Source: DASSSY01 sp035708205 (GTDB lineage Bacteria > Bacteroidota > Bacteroidia > Chitinophagales > Chitinophagaceae). From it: a DNA stretch of 64,000 nt. Position 1 is the first letter of the stretch; each line of letters begins with the position of its first letter. The notes under the pieces are model-generated. The model was not told the origin of the DNA, ran no database searches, and worked only from the letters and a program-made list of their open reading frames with translations. The stretch lies in assembly GCA_035708205.1 (NCBI GenBank), contig DASSSY010000002.1:62001-126000 (forward strand), given 5' to 3'. Of the stretch, positions 25,898-34,676 are shown piece after piece. A program made the position numbers and the translations under genes.

Positions 25898-27226
25898 TCA
25901 ATTCAGATCTTCTATAAATTCAATACCATGTTTTTTCAGTTCCCGTAATACCGGGTTGAAGACTTCCGGGATGACGGGTATCTGCACTCCCTGGAGGCCT
26001 TGAGGGTCGATCTCTCCTTTCAATATCTTCTTTGCCAGGATACCCATCGGCAGGCCAACGGTTTTGGCCATCGCGCTGTACAGCTTATCTTCACCGATAA
26101 CGACCAGGGTTGCCGTTACTTTATTATTTTGTCCTTTCCGTTCATATTCCACCTCATGCTGCATCACCACCATGTCCTTATCCGTTGGGCGCATTTTCCA
26201 GCGGCGTTCCAGAAGCTCCTGGAGAATGGTCGCGGAATCCGTGCTTTTGCTGCCATTGATCAGTCTTGGTTCAAAAATCCGTAACCATTCCAGCATTTTC
26301 ATGGTTTTGGCGTCCGCCTGGTATTTTTGTTTGAAATTGTCAGTCAGCCGATCATCGTCAGTCAGGCCGGTTTTTAAAGCTACCCAGGCACTGTAGGTCA
26401 GCTCTTCGGCATCTATTGCGTCGTTTTCATCTGTCAGGCCCGCCTTAATGATGTAATCCCAGCCTTTGATAAAAGCCGGATAGCGTAAGGTCGCCCTCAC
26501 CAGGGTTTTGACGTCATGGATCTGGTAAATGTTTTGATATTTGAGGGAGTCGCGGTTGGGATAAGCCGCGAGTACGCCGAGGTTGGGGATCTTTATTTTT
26601 TTGGGATGTTCAAACACTTCCGGGTAAGCTATTTCATGGATTTTGCCGCTGTCTTTCCACACGGCGCCCGCCTTCCCTGCCAGCACAATATTACGGGGGT
26701 TCCAGGCAATTTTGTATTGCCATGGATTATCATCGCTTTCAGGAGCGACCAGCCCGCCGCAGGAGCTTTTGAAGCTGGTGACCACCCCGGCGATCCGGTG
26801 AATGCCCTGGATCATCTGGGCGGCGGACATGTGGTCAATGCCCGGATCCAATCCCATTTCGCACATGAACATTAGTCCCGCCTTACGGACTGCCTCATCC
26901 ATGGCCAGCATATCATCGGAAGCGTAAGAGGAGGTGATCAGGTTTTTGCCGAATTTTAAACAGTCCTGGGCCAATAATATATGGAGATGGGGCGGCATCA
27001 GGGAAAGTACGATATCCGCCTGTTTTACTAAATGTTGTCTTGTGGCCTCATCATGGATATCCACTACGGCGGCAATACCTTTCGGGTGATTGTTAAGCTT
27101 CTCATGAATAAGATCCGCATTGGCGTCCATTACGATAACCTGCCATTGATTTTTGGCGTTTCTCAGCATATAATCAATAACCCAGGAAGCCGACTTGCCC
27201 GCACCGGCAATGAGTATGTTTTGCAT
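25898..27226 (-). CDS. Saccharopine dehydrogenase family protein
   Basis: A 442-residue protein from the ATG at 27226, which begins directly with the Rossmann fold: MQNILIAGAGKSASWVIDYML. Further blocks are VVDIHDEATRQHLVKQADIV, LMPPHLH, CEMGLDPGIDHMSA and FKSSCGGLVAPESDDNPWQYK, matching saccharopine dehydrogenase-like enzymes with the C-terminal catalytic/dimerisation domain. The family includes enzymes of lysine metabolism that oxidise or form saccharopine with NAD(P). Which direction or substrate applies here is not clear from sequence. A longer frame from 27268 uses a non-ATG start and was rejected. A promoter-like element lies 40 bp upstream. Confidence 0.85.
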   Translation of the reverse strand: MQNILIAGAGKSASWVIDYMLRNAKNQWQVIVMDANADLIHEKLNNHPKGIAAVVDIHDEATRQHLVKQADIVLSLMPPHLHILLAQDCLKFGKNLITSSYASDDMLAMDEAVRKAGLMFMCEMGLDPGIDHMSAAQMIQGIHRIAGVVTSFKSSCGGLVAPESDDNPWQYKIAWNPRNIVLAGKAGAVWKDSGKIHEIAYPEVFEHPKKIKIPNLGVLAAYPNRDSLKYQNIYQIHDVKTLVRATLRYPAFIKGWDYIIKAGLTDENDAIDAEELTYSAWVALKTGLTDDDRLTDNFKQKYQADAKTMKMLEWLRIFEPRLINGSKSTDSATILQELLERRWKMRPTDKDMVVMQHEVEYERKGQNNKVTATLVVIGEDKLYSAMAKTVGLPMGILAKKILKGEIDPQGLQGVQIPVIPEVFNPVLRELKKHGIEFIEDLN

Positions 27227-27265
27227 AGTAGCAACGGAATTGTTTGGTTCAATCATTAAACGGGG

Positions 27266-27294
27266 CAAATGTAAATTAAATTAAATACCTGAAA
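27266..27294 (-). promoter_or_regulatory. Promoter of the saccharopine dehydrogenase-like gene
   Basis: On the minus strand TACATTTG (27273-27266) matches the -7 consensus. The -33 area reads TTTC (27294-27291), at slightly short spacing. Confidence 0.5.
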
Positions 27295-27473
27295 GCCATT
27301 TTTTGTAAATCGCTCGTAGAATAACAGTTCTTTTAGAATAGGCGGTTCCCAAAGGAAAACAAAGGATTATCGCTATATATTACATGTAAATGTATTTAAT
27401 GTATCTTGGGATTTCAGTTATGACGACTGTTTTTGGCCACGGCGGGAAGTTTTTATTGTTTTCGGAAAAAAAA

Positions 27474-27504
27474 TTTGGCGGTAAAAAAAAGTTGTTTACC
27501 TTTG
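27474..27504 (+). promoter_or_regulatory. Consensus promoter of tRNA-Val
   Basis: TTTG at 27474-27477, exactly 19 bp, then TACCTTTG at 27497-27504: a perfect TTTG-N19-TAnnTTTG match. It lies 46 bp before the mature tRNA 5' end. This is the best promoter in the window. Confidence 0.8.
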
Positions 27505-27550
27505 CAATCTCTTACGGGAAAGGCAACACAGCTGGAACTTTAAGAAACAG

Positions 27551-27625
27551 GGAGGCATAGCTCAGCTGGTTTAGAGCATCTGCCTTACAAGCAGAGGGTC
27601 CGCGGTTCGAACCCGTGTGCCTCCA
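27551..27625 (+). tRNA. tRNA-Val (anticodon UAC)
   Basis: A complete cloverleaf of 75 nt. The acceptor stem GGAGGCA (27551-27557) pairs with TGCCTCC (27618-27624), with discriminator A at 27625. The D-arm starts GCTCAGCTGG. The anticodon stem TCTGC/GCAGA encloses the 7-nt loop CTTACAA, giving anticodon TAC. The T-arm contains GGTTCGAACCC. The 3' CCA is not encoded, since CTG follows the discriminator. Confidence 0.97.
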
Positions 27626-27635
27626 CTGAAACTGA

Positions 27636-27669
27636 AAGCCCACTAAAATAGTGGGCTTCTTTCTTTTTA
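27636..27669 (+). terminator. Terminator after tRNA-Val
   Basis: AAGCCCACT and AGTGGGCTT form a 9-bp stem with a 5-nt loop, followed by TCTTTCTTTTT. Confidence 0.8.
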
Positions 27670-27775
27670 GGGAGTGATCTTTCCCGCCCGGTGGCCTATG
27701 AATCAAAAATATTTATTTCAATAGAAGTTAATAATATTTTCACTATTCAAAGACACCCTTTAATATATTTGGTAC

Positions 27776-27783
27776 TATTTTTG
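27776..27783 (+). promoter_or_regulatory. -7 element TATTTTTG upstream of the small lipoprotein gene
   Basis: Consensus -7 element 37 bp before the ATG at 27820. The region around it is AT-rich and the -33 site is unclear. Confidence 0.45.
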
Positions 27784-27819
27784 ATTAATTATTTCAGGAC
27801 AAAAATATAATCAACAATT

Positions 27820-28332
27820 ATGAAAAACCGTATTATCCTTTTACTTGGCGCCGCAACGGTATTGGGCTTAGCTTCATGCAGCAATAACGGTCAGCAAGGC
27901 AGCTACACTCAGGAACAATTGGACTCAATCGCTAATTACCGGGCGGATTCCATGGCCAATGTTATGAAAGCGCAGAATGATTCCATCATCTCCGCGAGAG
28001 CGGCAGATTCCGTTCGCCGCCTGGACTCCATTAAGAATGCACAATCAGCGGGCGTTAATAAGGGTAGCAGTCATAAGAAATCAACCACCACGACCACAAC
28101 TACGACCACGACCACGGTAAATGACGCCAGTGCCGTTCAAAAAGCGCATGTGCGCACTCAGGCTGAAATTGATGCGGACAAGAAGGCTGCCCGTTTTGGC
28201 GATAAAGCCGCTCAGGAAAGGCTGGAAGAAGATGCTAAAATCAAGAAAGCCGCCCGTTTTGACGATCAGGCGGCCAAAGAAACACTTGAGCAACAGGCGG
28301 CCCAGAAAAAAGCTGATCGCTTTAAGCGCTGA
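27820..28332 (+). CDS. Small lipoprotein with polythreonine linker and charged repeats
   Basis: A 170-residue lipoprotein with lipobox LASC (Cys20). The mature N-terminal part has Asp-Ser-Ile/Met-rich heptad-like text (LDSIANYRADSMANVMKAQ) that may form a coiled coil. A run of 12 threonines follows near residues 88-99, encoded by an ACN microsatellite at 28083-28118. The C-terminus contains repeated units of the form KKAARFxDxAAxExLE (three imperfect copies), ending in KKADRFKR. I do not recognise a family. The layout (lipid anchor, flexible Thr linker, helical charged tail) resembles a periplasmic spacer or cell-wall-contacting lipoprotein, which is inference. Confidence 0.8.
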   Translation: MKNRIILLLGAATVLGLASCSNNGQQGSYTQEQLDSIANYRADSMANVMKAQNDSIISARAADSVRRLDSIKNAQSAGVNKGSSHKKSTTTTTTTTTTTVNDASAVQKAHVRTQAEIDADKKAARFGDKAAQERLEEDAKIKKAARFDDQAAKETLEQQAAQKKADRFKR

Positions 28333-28350
28333 TCTTTCTTGGTAACGATA

Positions 28351-28390
28351 AAAAGAAGCGGCCCGGTTTTTAAACCGGGCCGCTTCTTTT
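28351..28390. terminator. Strong terminator after the small lipoprotein gene
   Basis: AAAAGAAGCGGCCCGGTTT and its exact complement form a 19-bp stem around a TT loop, flanked by A and T runs, so it can act in both directions. Confidence 0.85.
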
Positions 28391-28690
28391 ACCAATGGAA
28401 ACACCGGTAAATGAATGTAATGGTAATATCATTCAGATATTTATTTGGCACGGTTGACATTTACCTCTTTCCTCCCGTGCTTACGTGTCTCAGCAACAAA
28501 ACTGTGCCGGTTATAAGTTTAAACAGTATAAGGGCTCTCCTCCTGGGTATTCTTTTCAATGAAGCGTTGCGCATTGCAAGGAATGCTTAGCGCCGGTCAG
28601 GGATTGTTGCAGGCGGAACGTCTTTGCATGGTCGTTAGAAAGGTAAGGTATGGCGCGTCAGAAGCCAGGTCCGCATCAACTGGAATAAAA

Positions 28691-28726
28691 TAAAAAGAGC
28701 TGTTGGGGAAACAGCTCTTTTTATTT
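28691..28726 (-). terminator. Terminator after the PpiD-like gene
   Basis: AAAAAGAGCTGTT and AACAGCTCTTTTT form a stem around a GGGG loop, 17 bp past the stop codon at 28743. The flanking A and T runs make it bidirectional. Confidence 0.8.
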
Positions 28727-28742
28727 ATCGGTTATATATAGC

Positions 28743-30902
28743 TTAATAAATATTGCTGCGCATATCCTTCACATCCGCGTTTTCAATCATGCTGCTCATG
28801 ATGGATTGCCCGGCCGATTGTTTCAGGTTCATGGTTAGCCGTTGCTTCATCATCGCCGGGGTTGCCTGAACGGGTAAGGCGGTTTTTCCTTTCCCGGTTA
28901 CGGAGATAAAGTAAACTCCCTCACTGCCGGCAATGGCGGGGGAAACGGTATTTAATTTAAAATCAGGATTAAAAGCGTAACCGATGACCTTTAATTCATT
29001 GCCCAGGCCCGGAACAAAAGATTGCGCGAAGCGTATGGAATCCAGGCTGTTGACGGGCTGCTGCGCCTGTTGCGATAAAGCGGCCAATGAAGCAGGGATG
29101 GATTTGTATTTATCCAGAATGATTTTTGCTTTTTTCTCTTTCATGACCATGGCTTTGAGCATATCCCGGTTCTGATCGTTGATCTGCAACAGGCCTTTGG
29201 GCTGAATAGCCGCCAATTTGGCAATAATGAACTTCCCGTTGACGCTAAATACCGGGGAGACGTCGCCAATTTTAGTATTCTCGTCATAGACCCATTTAAC
29301 CAGATCACTGGCAGAGCCCAGGTTGTTGACAAGGTAGCTGTTTTGATCAATGCCGCCTGCCTGGGTTGTTCTCAGACCGTTTTCCGTTGCCACCTGGTCA
29401 AAAGTTTTTTTACCGTTAGCAGCGGCGATCTGCGCGGCAAATTGAGTGGCTTTATTATAGATATTGGTATTAGTCTTATCATTAATGATGAGCTCACGGC
29501 TTAAAAAAGCGATCTTAACAGCTTCTACGGGCGCTGACTGGTGCAGGATCTGAACATAGTTGTAGGCTGTATAATTATCTAATTCCACTTTTAATAATTT
29601 GCCCTGACCGGTAGCGCCGTTAAAGATGAAATTGCTGAAATCTTCGCCATATACGCCCGAAAGGCTCTGCTTCTGCGTGAGCGTGAAGGTCTGGCCTTCA
29701 TTGCCACCGTTTTGGCTGTTACGGTCGTCGGAATATTTTGCGGCTACGGTATCAAATCCTATACCGGCATTTAATGCCGCAATGGCGCTGTCAATACGGG
29801 ACTTGGCCACCGAATCGGAAAGGATTTGCTTATCGCCCTGCTTGATAAACACCAGGATGTGACGGGTACGAACGGAGTCCGGAAGGGATTTTTTCTCCAG
29901 TATACGGGCAAGGTCAAAGCCGTTGCCATCATAAAACGGGCCGACAACCTGGTTTGGCGCGGCACTCATCAGTTCGGCGGAATTGGATAACGGTTTTAAT
30001 TGCTGTGCCGTATAATATTGGGGCGGGGTGGCGTTCTGGCCATTGTGATTCACGAAAGCCTCCACGTCCGTAGTGGTGGCAAAGGCATTTTTTAAGGTGT
30101 CCAGCGCTTTCAATACCTTGGCGCTGTCTTCTGAAGACGGAATGACGTTAAAGGAAACATATTCAATGTTCCTGGTGGTTTTAGGCACTTCAAAGGCGGC
30201 CTTATGCGCTTGTATGTAGGCATTAATGTCCTTGTCGCTAACATTTGCATCCTTATCCGCGATCGTAGCATAAGGGATCTTTACGGTTTGCGCGTTCACG
30301 ACTTCCGTCATGCCCTGGACCTGGTTGTCGACTACAAACCCGGGAACATACAGGGAACCGGTCAGCAGGTCGGATACTTTCTGGTTGAGATGGCGTTCCT
30401 TAATGTTATTCATAAAGGCGTCCCAGGCTTCTTTTTGATTCGGATCATTTTTGATCTGCTGGATCTGTACGGACACTTCCTGCGGATTGAATACGCCGGT
30501 TTTCGGATTGGTGAATTGCTGGCGTACCAGCGGATCGGGGTTAGGGCCCGTCAGGTAATTATTCAGTTCCGCTTCGGTAATGGTCACTCCTAGTTTCTTA
30601 TTCATATCTGCCATGACCTGTTCGGCAACCAATTGCTGCCAGACCTGGTCTCTCAGTTGCGCTTCCTGGTCGGCGCTTAAAGGCTGGCCCTGGGTCTGCT
30701 GTTTATACTGCTCTTCCTGCTGTTTGATGCGATCATTGTATACGGTCATGTCGATCTTTTCCCCATTGATTTTTCCAATGGTTGTGGATTGCCGGCCGCC
30801 ACCGCGTCCCAGGTCCATGAAAATAAAGCCCAGTAAGGCTACTACAATAATACCGCCGGTAAGTTTAGCATACTTATCTCTTAATTTCTGAATTACTGCC
30901 AT
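28743..30902 (-). CDS. ppiD: PpiD-like periplasmic peptidyl-prolyl isomerase/chaperone
   Basis: A 719-residue protein from the ATG at 30902. The cytoplasmic N-terminus (MAVIQKLRDKYAKLTGG) and one membrane segment (about residues 18-35) anchor it. A SurA-N-type helical chaperone domain follows, with GEKIDMTVYNDRIKQQEEQY near 50. A parvulin rotamase domain lies near residues 340-450 (RTRHILVFIK, AAKYSDD, GGNEGQTFTL), and a second, degenerate rotamase-like region follows. This is the PpiD architecture: it assists folding of proteins emerging from the Sec channel. The C-terminal end (MIENADVKDMRSNIY) is typical of the Bacteroidota version. A longer frame from 30941 uses a non-ATG start over the promoter and was not used. 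Confidence 0.88.
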   Translation of the reverse strand: MAVIQKLRDKYAKLTGGIIVVALLGFIFMDLGRGGGRQSTTIGKINGEKIDMTVYNDRIKQQEEQYKQQTQGQPLSADQEAQLRDQVWQQLVAEQVMADMNKKLGVTITEAELNNYLTGPNPDPLVRQQFTNPKTGVFNPQEVSVQIQQIKNDPNQKEAWDAFMNNIKERHLNQKVSDLLTGSLYVPGFVVDNQVQGMTEVVNAQTVKIPYATIADKDANVSDKDINAYIQAHKAAFEVPKTTRNIEYVSFNVIPSSEDSAKVLKALDTLKNAFATTTDVEAFVNHNGQNATPPQYYTAQQLKPLSNSAELMSAAPNQVVGPFYDGNGFDLARILEKKSLPDSVRTRHILVFIKQGDKQILSDSVAKSRIDSAIAALNAGIGFDTVAAKYSDDRNSQNGGNEGQTFTLTQKQSLSGVYGEDFSNFIFNGATGQGKLLKVELDNYTAYNYVQILHQSAPVEAVKIAFLSRELIINDKTNTNIYNKATQFAAQIAAANGKKTFDQVATENGLRTTQAGGIDQNSYLVNNLGSASDLVKWVYDENTKIGDVSPVFSVNGKFIIAKLAAIQPKGLLQINDQNRDMLKAMVMKEKKAKIILDKYKSIPASLAALSQQAQQPVNSLDSIRFAQSFVPGLGNELKVIGYAFNPDFKLNTVSPAIAGSEGVYFISVTGKGKTALPVQATPAMMKQRLTMNLKQSAGQSIMSSMIENADVKDMRSNIY

Positions 30903-30938
30903 ATCTGTAAAATAATGCTCATTTATTCTATAAGTGCG

Positions 30939-30946
30939 CAAATGTA
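30939..30946 (-). promoter_or_regulatory. -7 element TACATTTG of the PpiD-like gene
   Basis: Matches TAnnTTTG on the minus strand, 37 bp before the ATG at 30902; the -33 element is weak. Confidence 0.5.
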
Positions 30947-31102
30947 CTGTAAAAAGGGGAATATTTTTAGCACAAATAAACGGAAATTATGAAGACATCG
31001 CTGAAAAATGTTCCTGTTAAGCTTTTCAAAGAATAAAACGAACGGAAGTCCCGGCCAGATTTAACGATATGACCTCTTCAATTGAGGAATGTTTCCCCGC
31101 AT

Positions 31103-31135
31103 GTTGCCCTTAATGACCATTTTTCTTTACCTTTA
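31103..31135 (+). promoter_or_regulatory. Weak promoter of the T9SS-sorted protein gene
   Basis: TACCTTTA at 31128-31135 with GTTG at 31103-31106, spacing 21 bp. The ATG at 31157 lies 21 bp downstream. Confidence 0.4.
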
Positions 31136-31156
31136 GTGCCTTATAAAATTTACAAA

Positions 31157-31882
31157 ATGACCAGAAAAATAATCATCCCGATGTTCCTGCTGTCCCTGGT
31201 ACTGGGCGGCAGCTCAGCAGGCTTTGCCCAACAGCGTCACTGCGATATGACGGTCACGCTGCTCAACCCGCAGGATGGCGATGTCATTGCCCCTTACGCC
31301 GCCTTTGACGTGGCGGTAAGTGTTGGGAACCTTGGCCCGGATACCCTCCGGGCCGGCGATACCTTGTTTTATAACCTGCCTACGGAATTATTAACCCAGT
31401 ATGACGCTTATGTGCTTACCCAGCCCATTGATCCGGGACAGACGGCGGATATGACCCTGGCCTCTATTACAAATGTCAATGATAACCAGGAGGACATGAC
31501 CGCTGATTTCTGCGTAAAGATCCGCAGCAACCTTAATGGCACTGGTACTTATGTGGATACCAATATTGATAATAATTATGATTGTCATTCCGTAACTTTT
31601 GGTGCCACGACCGGCATTCATGATGTGAATGAGGCTAAGGCGACCTTATCCCTTAGCCCTAACCCCGCAAAAAGCCAAATCTTGCTGACCATAAAAAAGC
31701 CCGGGTTCCACCCCGGGCTCGTGAAGATTTTTAGCCTTGACGGGAAAATGGTTAAGTCCGTTCCTGTCGGAAAGGACCAGGTCACGGTGCCGTTACCCGT
31801 TGCCGACCTGGCGCCGGGCGCTTATCTTATGGACGTTATTGCTGGTGGTAAGCACCTGGCCCGGAAATTTATTAAGCAATAA
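31157..31882 (+). CDS. Secreted protein with type IX secretion sorting domain
   Basis: A 241-residue protein. The signal peptide ends near AGFAQ (residue 25). The middle (about 28-150) is a beta-sandwich-like domain: DMTVTLLNPQDGDVIAPYA, VGNLGPDTLRAGDTLFYN and FCVKIRSNLNGTGTYVDTN, reminiscent of CARDB-type adhesion domains. The C-terminal 80 residues are a type A T9SS sorting domain: LSLSPNPAKSQILLTI, VKIFSLDGKMV, and LAPGAYLMDVIAGGKHLARK ending in FIKQ. The protein is therefore exported by Sec and then across the outer membrane by the type IX system. The gene ends 6 bp before the following lipoprotein gene, suggesting an operon. A terminator-like hairpin on the opposite strand lies within it. 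Confidence 0.85.
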   Translation: MTRKIIIPMFLLSLVLGGSSAGFAQQRHCDMTVTLLNPQDGDVIAPYAAFDVAVSVGNLGPDTLRAGDTLFYNLPTELLTQYDAYVLTQPIDPGQTADMTLASITNVNDNQEDMTADFCVKIRSNLNGTGTYVDTNIDNNYDCHSVTFGATTGIHDVNEAKATLSLSPNPAKSQILLTIKKPGFHPGLVKIFSLDGKMVKSVPVGKDQVTVPLPVADLAPGAYLMDVIAGGKHLARKFIKQ

Positions 31883-31888
31883 TCGTTC

Positions 31889-33520
31889 ATGAGGCGTTAT
31901 CGATGGTTGCCGTTTTACGGCGGTCCGCTTTTATTGTTATTGCTCAATGGCTGCCGCCCGGGAATGCCGGATGAAAAAGCTGTTTTTCGCTATAATCAGC
32001 CTAATGGTATTGAAACCTTGGACCCGGCTTTTGCCAGGAATCTGGCCATTATGTGGCCGGTCCATTTTATTTATAACACTTTGGTGGATGTTGATGATAA
32101 AATGCAGCTACAGCCCTCCTTAGCTAAAAGCTGGTCGATCAGTTCTGATGGGCTCCGCTATACTTTTCATCTCCGGACGGACGTCTTTTTCCAGGATAAC
32201 CCGGCGTTCCCGGCGGGCAAAGGGCGTCGAATGACGGCGGCGGATGTTGTGTATTCCTTTAGCCGGCTGATCGATCCCCGAACAGCCGCTGCCGGGGCAT
32301 GGGTGTTTAATGGCCGGGTGACCGGGCATCAGCCTTTTATGGCCCCGGACGACAGCACTTTCGTTTTGAATTTGCGGCAGCCGTTCCGTCCTATGCTGGA
32401 GATACTGAGCATGCCTTATTGTTCGATCGTGCCCCATGAGGTAACGGAAAAATGGGGTAAGGATTTTCGTAACCACCCCTGCGGTACGGGCCCGTTCCAG
32501 CTCGGCTTCTGGGATGAAGGAAATGTGATGATGCTGTATAAAAATCCGCATTACTGGGAAGCGGACAGCGCCGGTCGGCGGTTGCCCTATCTGAAAGGCG
32601 TGAAAGTAACCTTTAATGAAACCCGTTCCTTAGCCTTTTTACGCTTCGAGCAAAATGAATTAGACTTTATGAATGGTATCGACGGCGCGATGCAGGACCT
32701 GGTGCTGACCAAGCAGGGACGGCTCAGGCCCCGTTTTCAAAATAGTATCCGGCTGACGAAGAAGATTTATCTCAACACGGAATACCTGGGCTTCCTGCTG
32801 GACACCGGTGCAGCGGCATTCCGGAATAATCCCTTGGCGGCGGTCAAGGTACGCCAGGCGATCAATTATGCGATTGACCGGCAAAAGATCATTACATATT
32901 TCAGAAACGGTATTGGTTTGCCGGCAACGGGCGGATTTATTCCCCCGGGAATGCCGGGTTTTGAAAAAGAGCAGCTTAAAGGTTATGATTATGATCCCGA
33001 TAAGGCTTTGGCCCTGCTGAAAGAAGCTGGTTTCCCGGCTGGAAAGGGATTGCCGCCCGTTACGCTGACCACGCCGGATGAGAATATTGATATTTGTACC
33101 TTTATTGCGGGGGAGCTAAATGATATCGGCATTCCCGCAAAGGTCCAGGTCATGCAGAACGGTTTGCTGCACCAGCAAATGGCCAGTTCCGATCTGGCCT
33201 TCTTTAAGGCCCAGTGGATCGCCGATTACCCGGATGCCGAAACGTTTTTGGCATTTTTTTACAGTCCCTTGCCGGCACCGCCCAATTATACACGGTTTAA
33301 AAATGCCCGGTTCGATCAATGGTACCGGCAAAGCATGAATACCAACGCGGACAGCATGCGCTTTGTCCTGTATCGGAAGATGGATAGCTTGGCGATGAGC
33401 CGGGCGCCCGTCGTTCCCTTATATTATGGCCAGATCCTGCATTTTACACACAAAAACCTTCATGGGCTGAGTGCCAATGCCATGAATATTATTGATGTGA
33501 AAAGAGCCTGGAAAGAATGA
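31889..33520 (+). CDS. Peptide/oligopeptide ABC transporter substrate-binding lipoprotein (SBP family 5)
   Basis: A 543-residue lipoprotein with lipobox LLNGC (Cys22). It has family-5 motifs: NGIETLDPAFARNLA near the start, NTLVDVDDKMQLQPSLAKSW, WSISSDGLRYTFHLRTDVFF, MTAADVVYSFSRLIDP, PCGTGPFQLGFW, AVKVRQAINYAIDRQKII and YDYDPDKALALLKEAGFPAG. These bind peptides, nickel or other solutes for Opp/Dpp-type importers. No permease or ATPase genes are adjacent; the binding protein stands alone behind a T9SS protein gene. In Bacteroidota such orphan binding lipoproteins occur, and their partner cannot be read here. Confidence 0.9.
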   Translation: MRRYRWLPFYGGPLLLLLLNGCRPGMPDEKAVFRYNQPNGIETLDPAFARNLAIMWPVHFIYNTLVDVDDKMQLQPSLAKSWSISSDGLRYTFHLRTDVFFQDNPAFPAGKGRRMTAADVVYSFSRLIDPRTAAAGAWVFNGRVTGHQPFMAPDDSTFVLNLRQPFRPMLEILSMPYCSIVPHEVTEKWGKDFRNHPCGTGPFQLGFWDEGNVMMLYKNPHYWEADSAGRRLPYLKGVKVTFNETRSLAFLRFEQNELDFMNGIDGAMQDLVLTKQGRLRPRFQNSIRLTKKIYLNTEYLGFLLDTGAAAFRNNPLAAVKVRQAINYAIDRQKIITYFRNGIGLPATGGFIPPGMPGFEKEQLKGYDYDPDKALALLKEAGFPAGKGLPPVTLTTPDENIDICTFIAGELNDIGIPAKVQVMQNGLLHQQMASSDLAFFKAQWIADYPDAETFLAFFYSPLPAPPNYTRFKNARFDQWYRQSMNTNADSMRFVLYRKMDSLAMSRAPVVPLYYGQILHFTHKNLHGLSANAMNIIDVKRAWKE

Positions 33521-33576
33521 TCTTCTTTTCCCCTATCATCAGATTGTCAAATTATGATAAGGCCGCGGCGCTGCCC

Positions 33577-33606
33577 GTTGACATTATGGCATTAGTCTTA
33601 TCTTTG
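33577..33606 (+). promoter_or_regulatory. Promoter of the hemH-hemJ operon
   Basis: GTTG at 33577-33580, 18 bp, then TATCTTTG at 33599-33606, close to the Bacteroidota consensus. The ATG of hemH is at 33653. Confidence 0.6.
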
Positions 33607-33652
33607 CCCGCTAACAGAAATTGATCGTCCGCTCATTTAATAAAACATCAGC

Positions 33653-34666
33653 ATGCCAGAAAATCCTCACGCCGCATTATTATTGACCAATCTTGGCTCG
33701 CCCGACAGTACGGAAGTCAAAGATGTTAAAAGATATTTGAATGAGTTTTTAATGGATGAGCGGGTCATTGATTTTCCTTACTGGTTCCGTTTTCTGCTGA
33801 TGCGTTGCCTCGTGGTGCCGAAAAGGGCGCCGGAGTCGGCCAAGGCCTACCGGAAAGTGTGGACGCCCGAAGGGTCGCCCTTAATTGTTGAAGCAAGAAA
33901 GCTGGCCCGAAAGGTGCGGGAAAAAGCCGGTTTCCCGGTCGCCCTGTCCATGCGGTATCAAAATCCTTCGACAGAAGCGGCTTTTGACGCTTTATTAAAG
34001 CAAGACCCGGCCTTAAAGGAAGTTATTGTATTACCGCTTTATCCCCACTATACCATGTCCAGTTTCGATACGGCCGTGGCGGAAGTAAAACGTATTCACC
34101 AAAAAAGGAAATACGCTTTTCAATTAAGGTTTTTAAACCCGTTCTATAATCACCCGGATTATATCGCTTCGCTGGCGGCGCAGATAAAACCCTTTATGGA
34201 AAAGGATTATGATAAGATACTGTTTAGCTATCACGGCCTGCCCGAACGGCACATGCGCAAGGACGATGAACGTATTGCAAAAGGAGAGCCGTCCTTCCAG
34301 TTGCCTTCCGTCAATTATCAGAAGCAGGCCTACGAAACGACCCGCCTGGTGGCGGAATATTTAGGTATTCCCGGTGAAAAATACGAAGTGGCGTTTCAAT
34401 CACGTTTAAAGTCGGCCGGCAACCAATGGATAAAACCTTATACGCAGGTGCGGCTCCTGGAATTGCCAAAGGAAGGCGTAAAAAAGCTTTTAGTGGTTTG
34501 CCCGGCGTTTATCAATGATTGCCTGGAAACCCTGGAGGAGATCGCGATGCGCGGTAAAGAAGATTTTGAAGCCGCCGGCGGCGATGACCTGACCCTTATT
34601 CCCTGTATTAATGACCAGGAGCAATTTGCGGATACCATTGTAAAATGGGCGACTAAAGGCCAATAA
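33653..34666 (+). CDS. hemH: Ferrochelatase
   Basis: A 337-residue enzyme inserting iron into protoporphyrin IX to give haem. Diagnostic blocks are LLLTNLGSPDS at residues 9-19, the catalytic histidine motif FSYHGLPERH (His194), SAGNQWIKPYT and VVCPAFINDCLETLEEI with the conserved acidic residue Glu292. The length is typical of bacterial ferrochelatase. Neighbouring hemJ, 10 bp downstream, would supply its substrate. Together they encode the last two steps of protoporphyrin-dependent haem synthesis. Confidence 0.97.
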   Translation: MPENPHAALLLTNLGSPDSTEVKDVKRYLNEFLMDERVIDFPYWFRFLLMRCLVVPKRAPESAKAYRKVWTPEGSPLIVEARKLARKVREKAGFPVALSMRYQNPSTEAAFDALLKQDPALKEVIVLPLYPHYTMSSFDTAVAEVKRIHQKRKYAFQLRFLNPFYNHPDYIASLAAQIKPFMEKDYDKILFSYHGLPERHMRKDDERIAKGEPSFQLPSVNYQKQAYETTRLVAEYLGIPGEKYEVAFQSRLKSAGNQWIKPYTQVRLLELPKEGVKKLLVVCPAFINDCLETLEEIAMRGKEDFEAAGGDDLTLIPCINDQEQFADTIVKWATKGQ

Positions 34667-34676
34667 CACTAACGTC

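Larger units (their letters stand above)
27227..27550. other. Intergenic region with divergent promoters
   Basis: About 320 bp. It contains the minus-strand promoter element at 27266-27294 and the consensus tRNA promoter at 27474-27504. Nothing else was recognised. Confidence 0.6.
28333..28742. other. Intergenic region between convergent genes
   Basis: About 410 bp. It holds a strong terminator at each end (28351-28390 and 28691-28726). The 300 bp between them contain no supported gene or recognised RNA. Confidence 0.6.
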
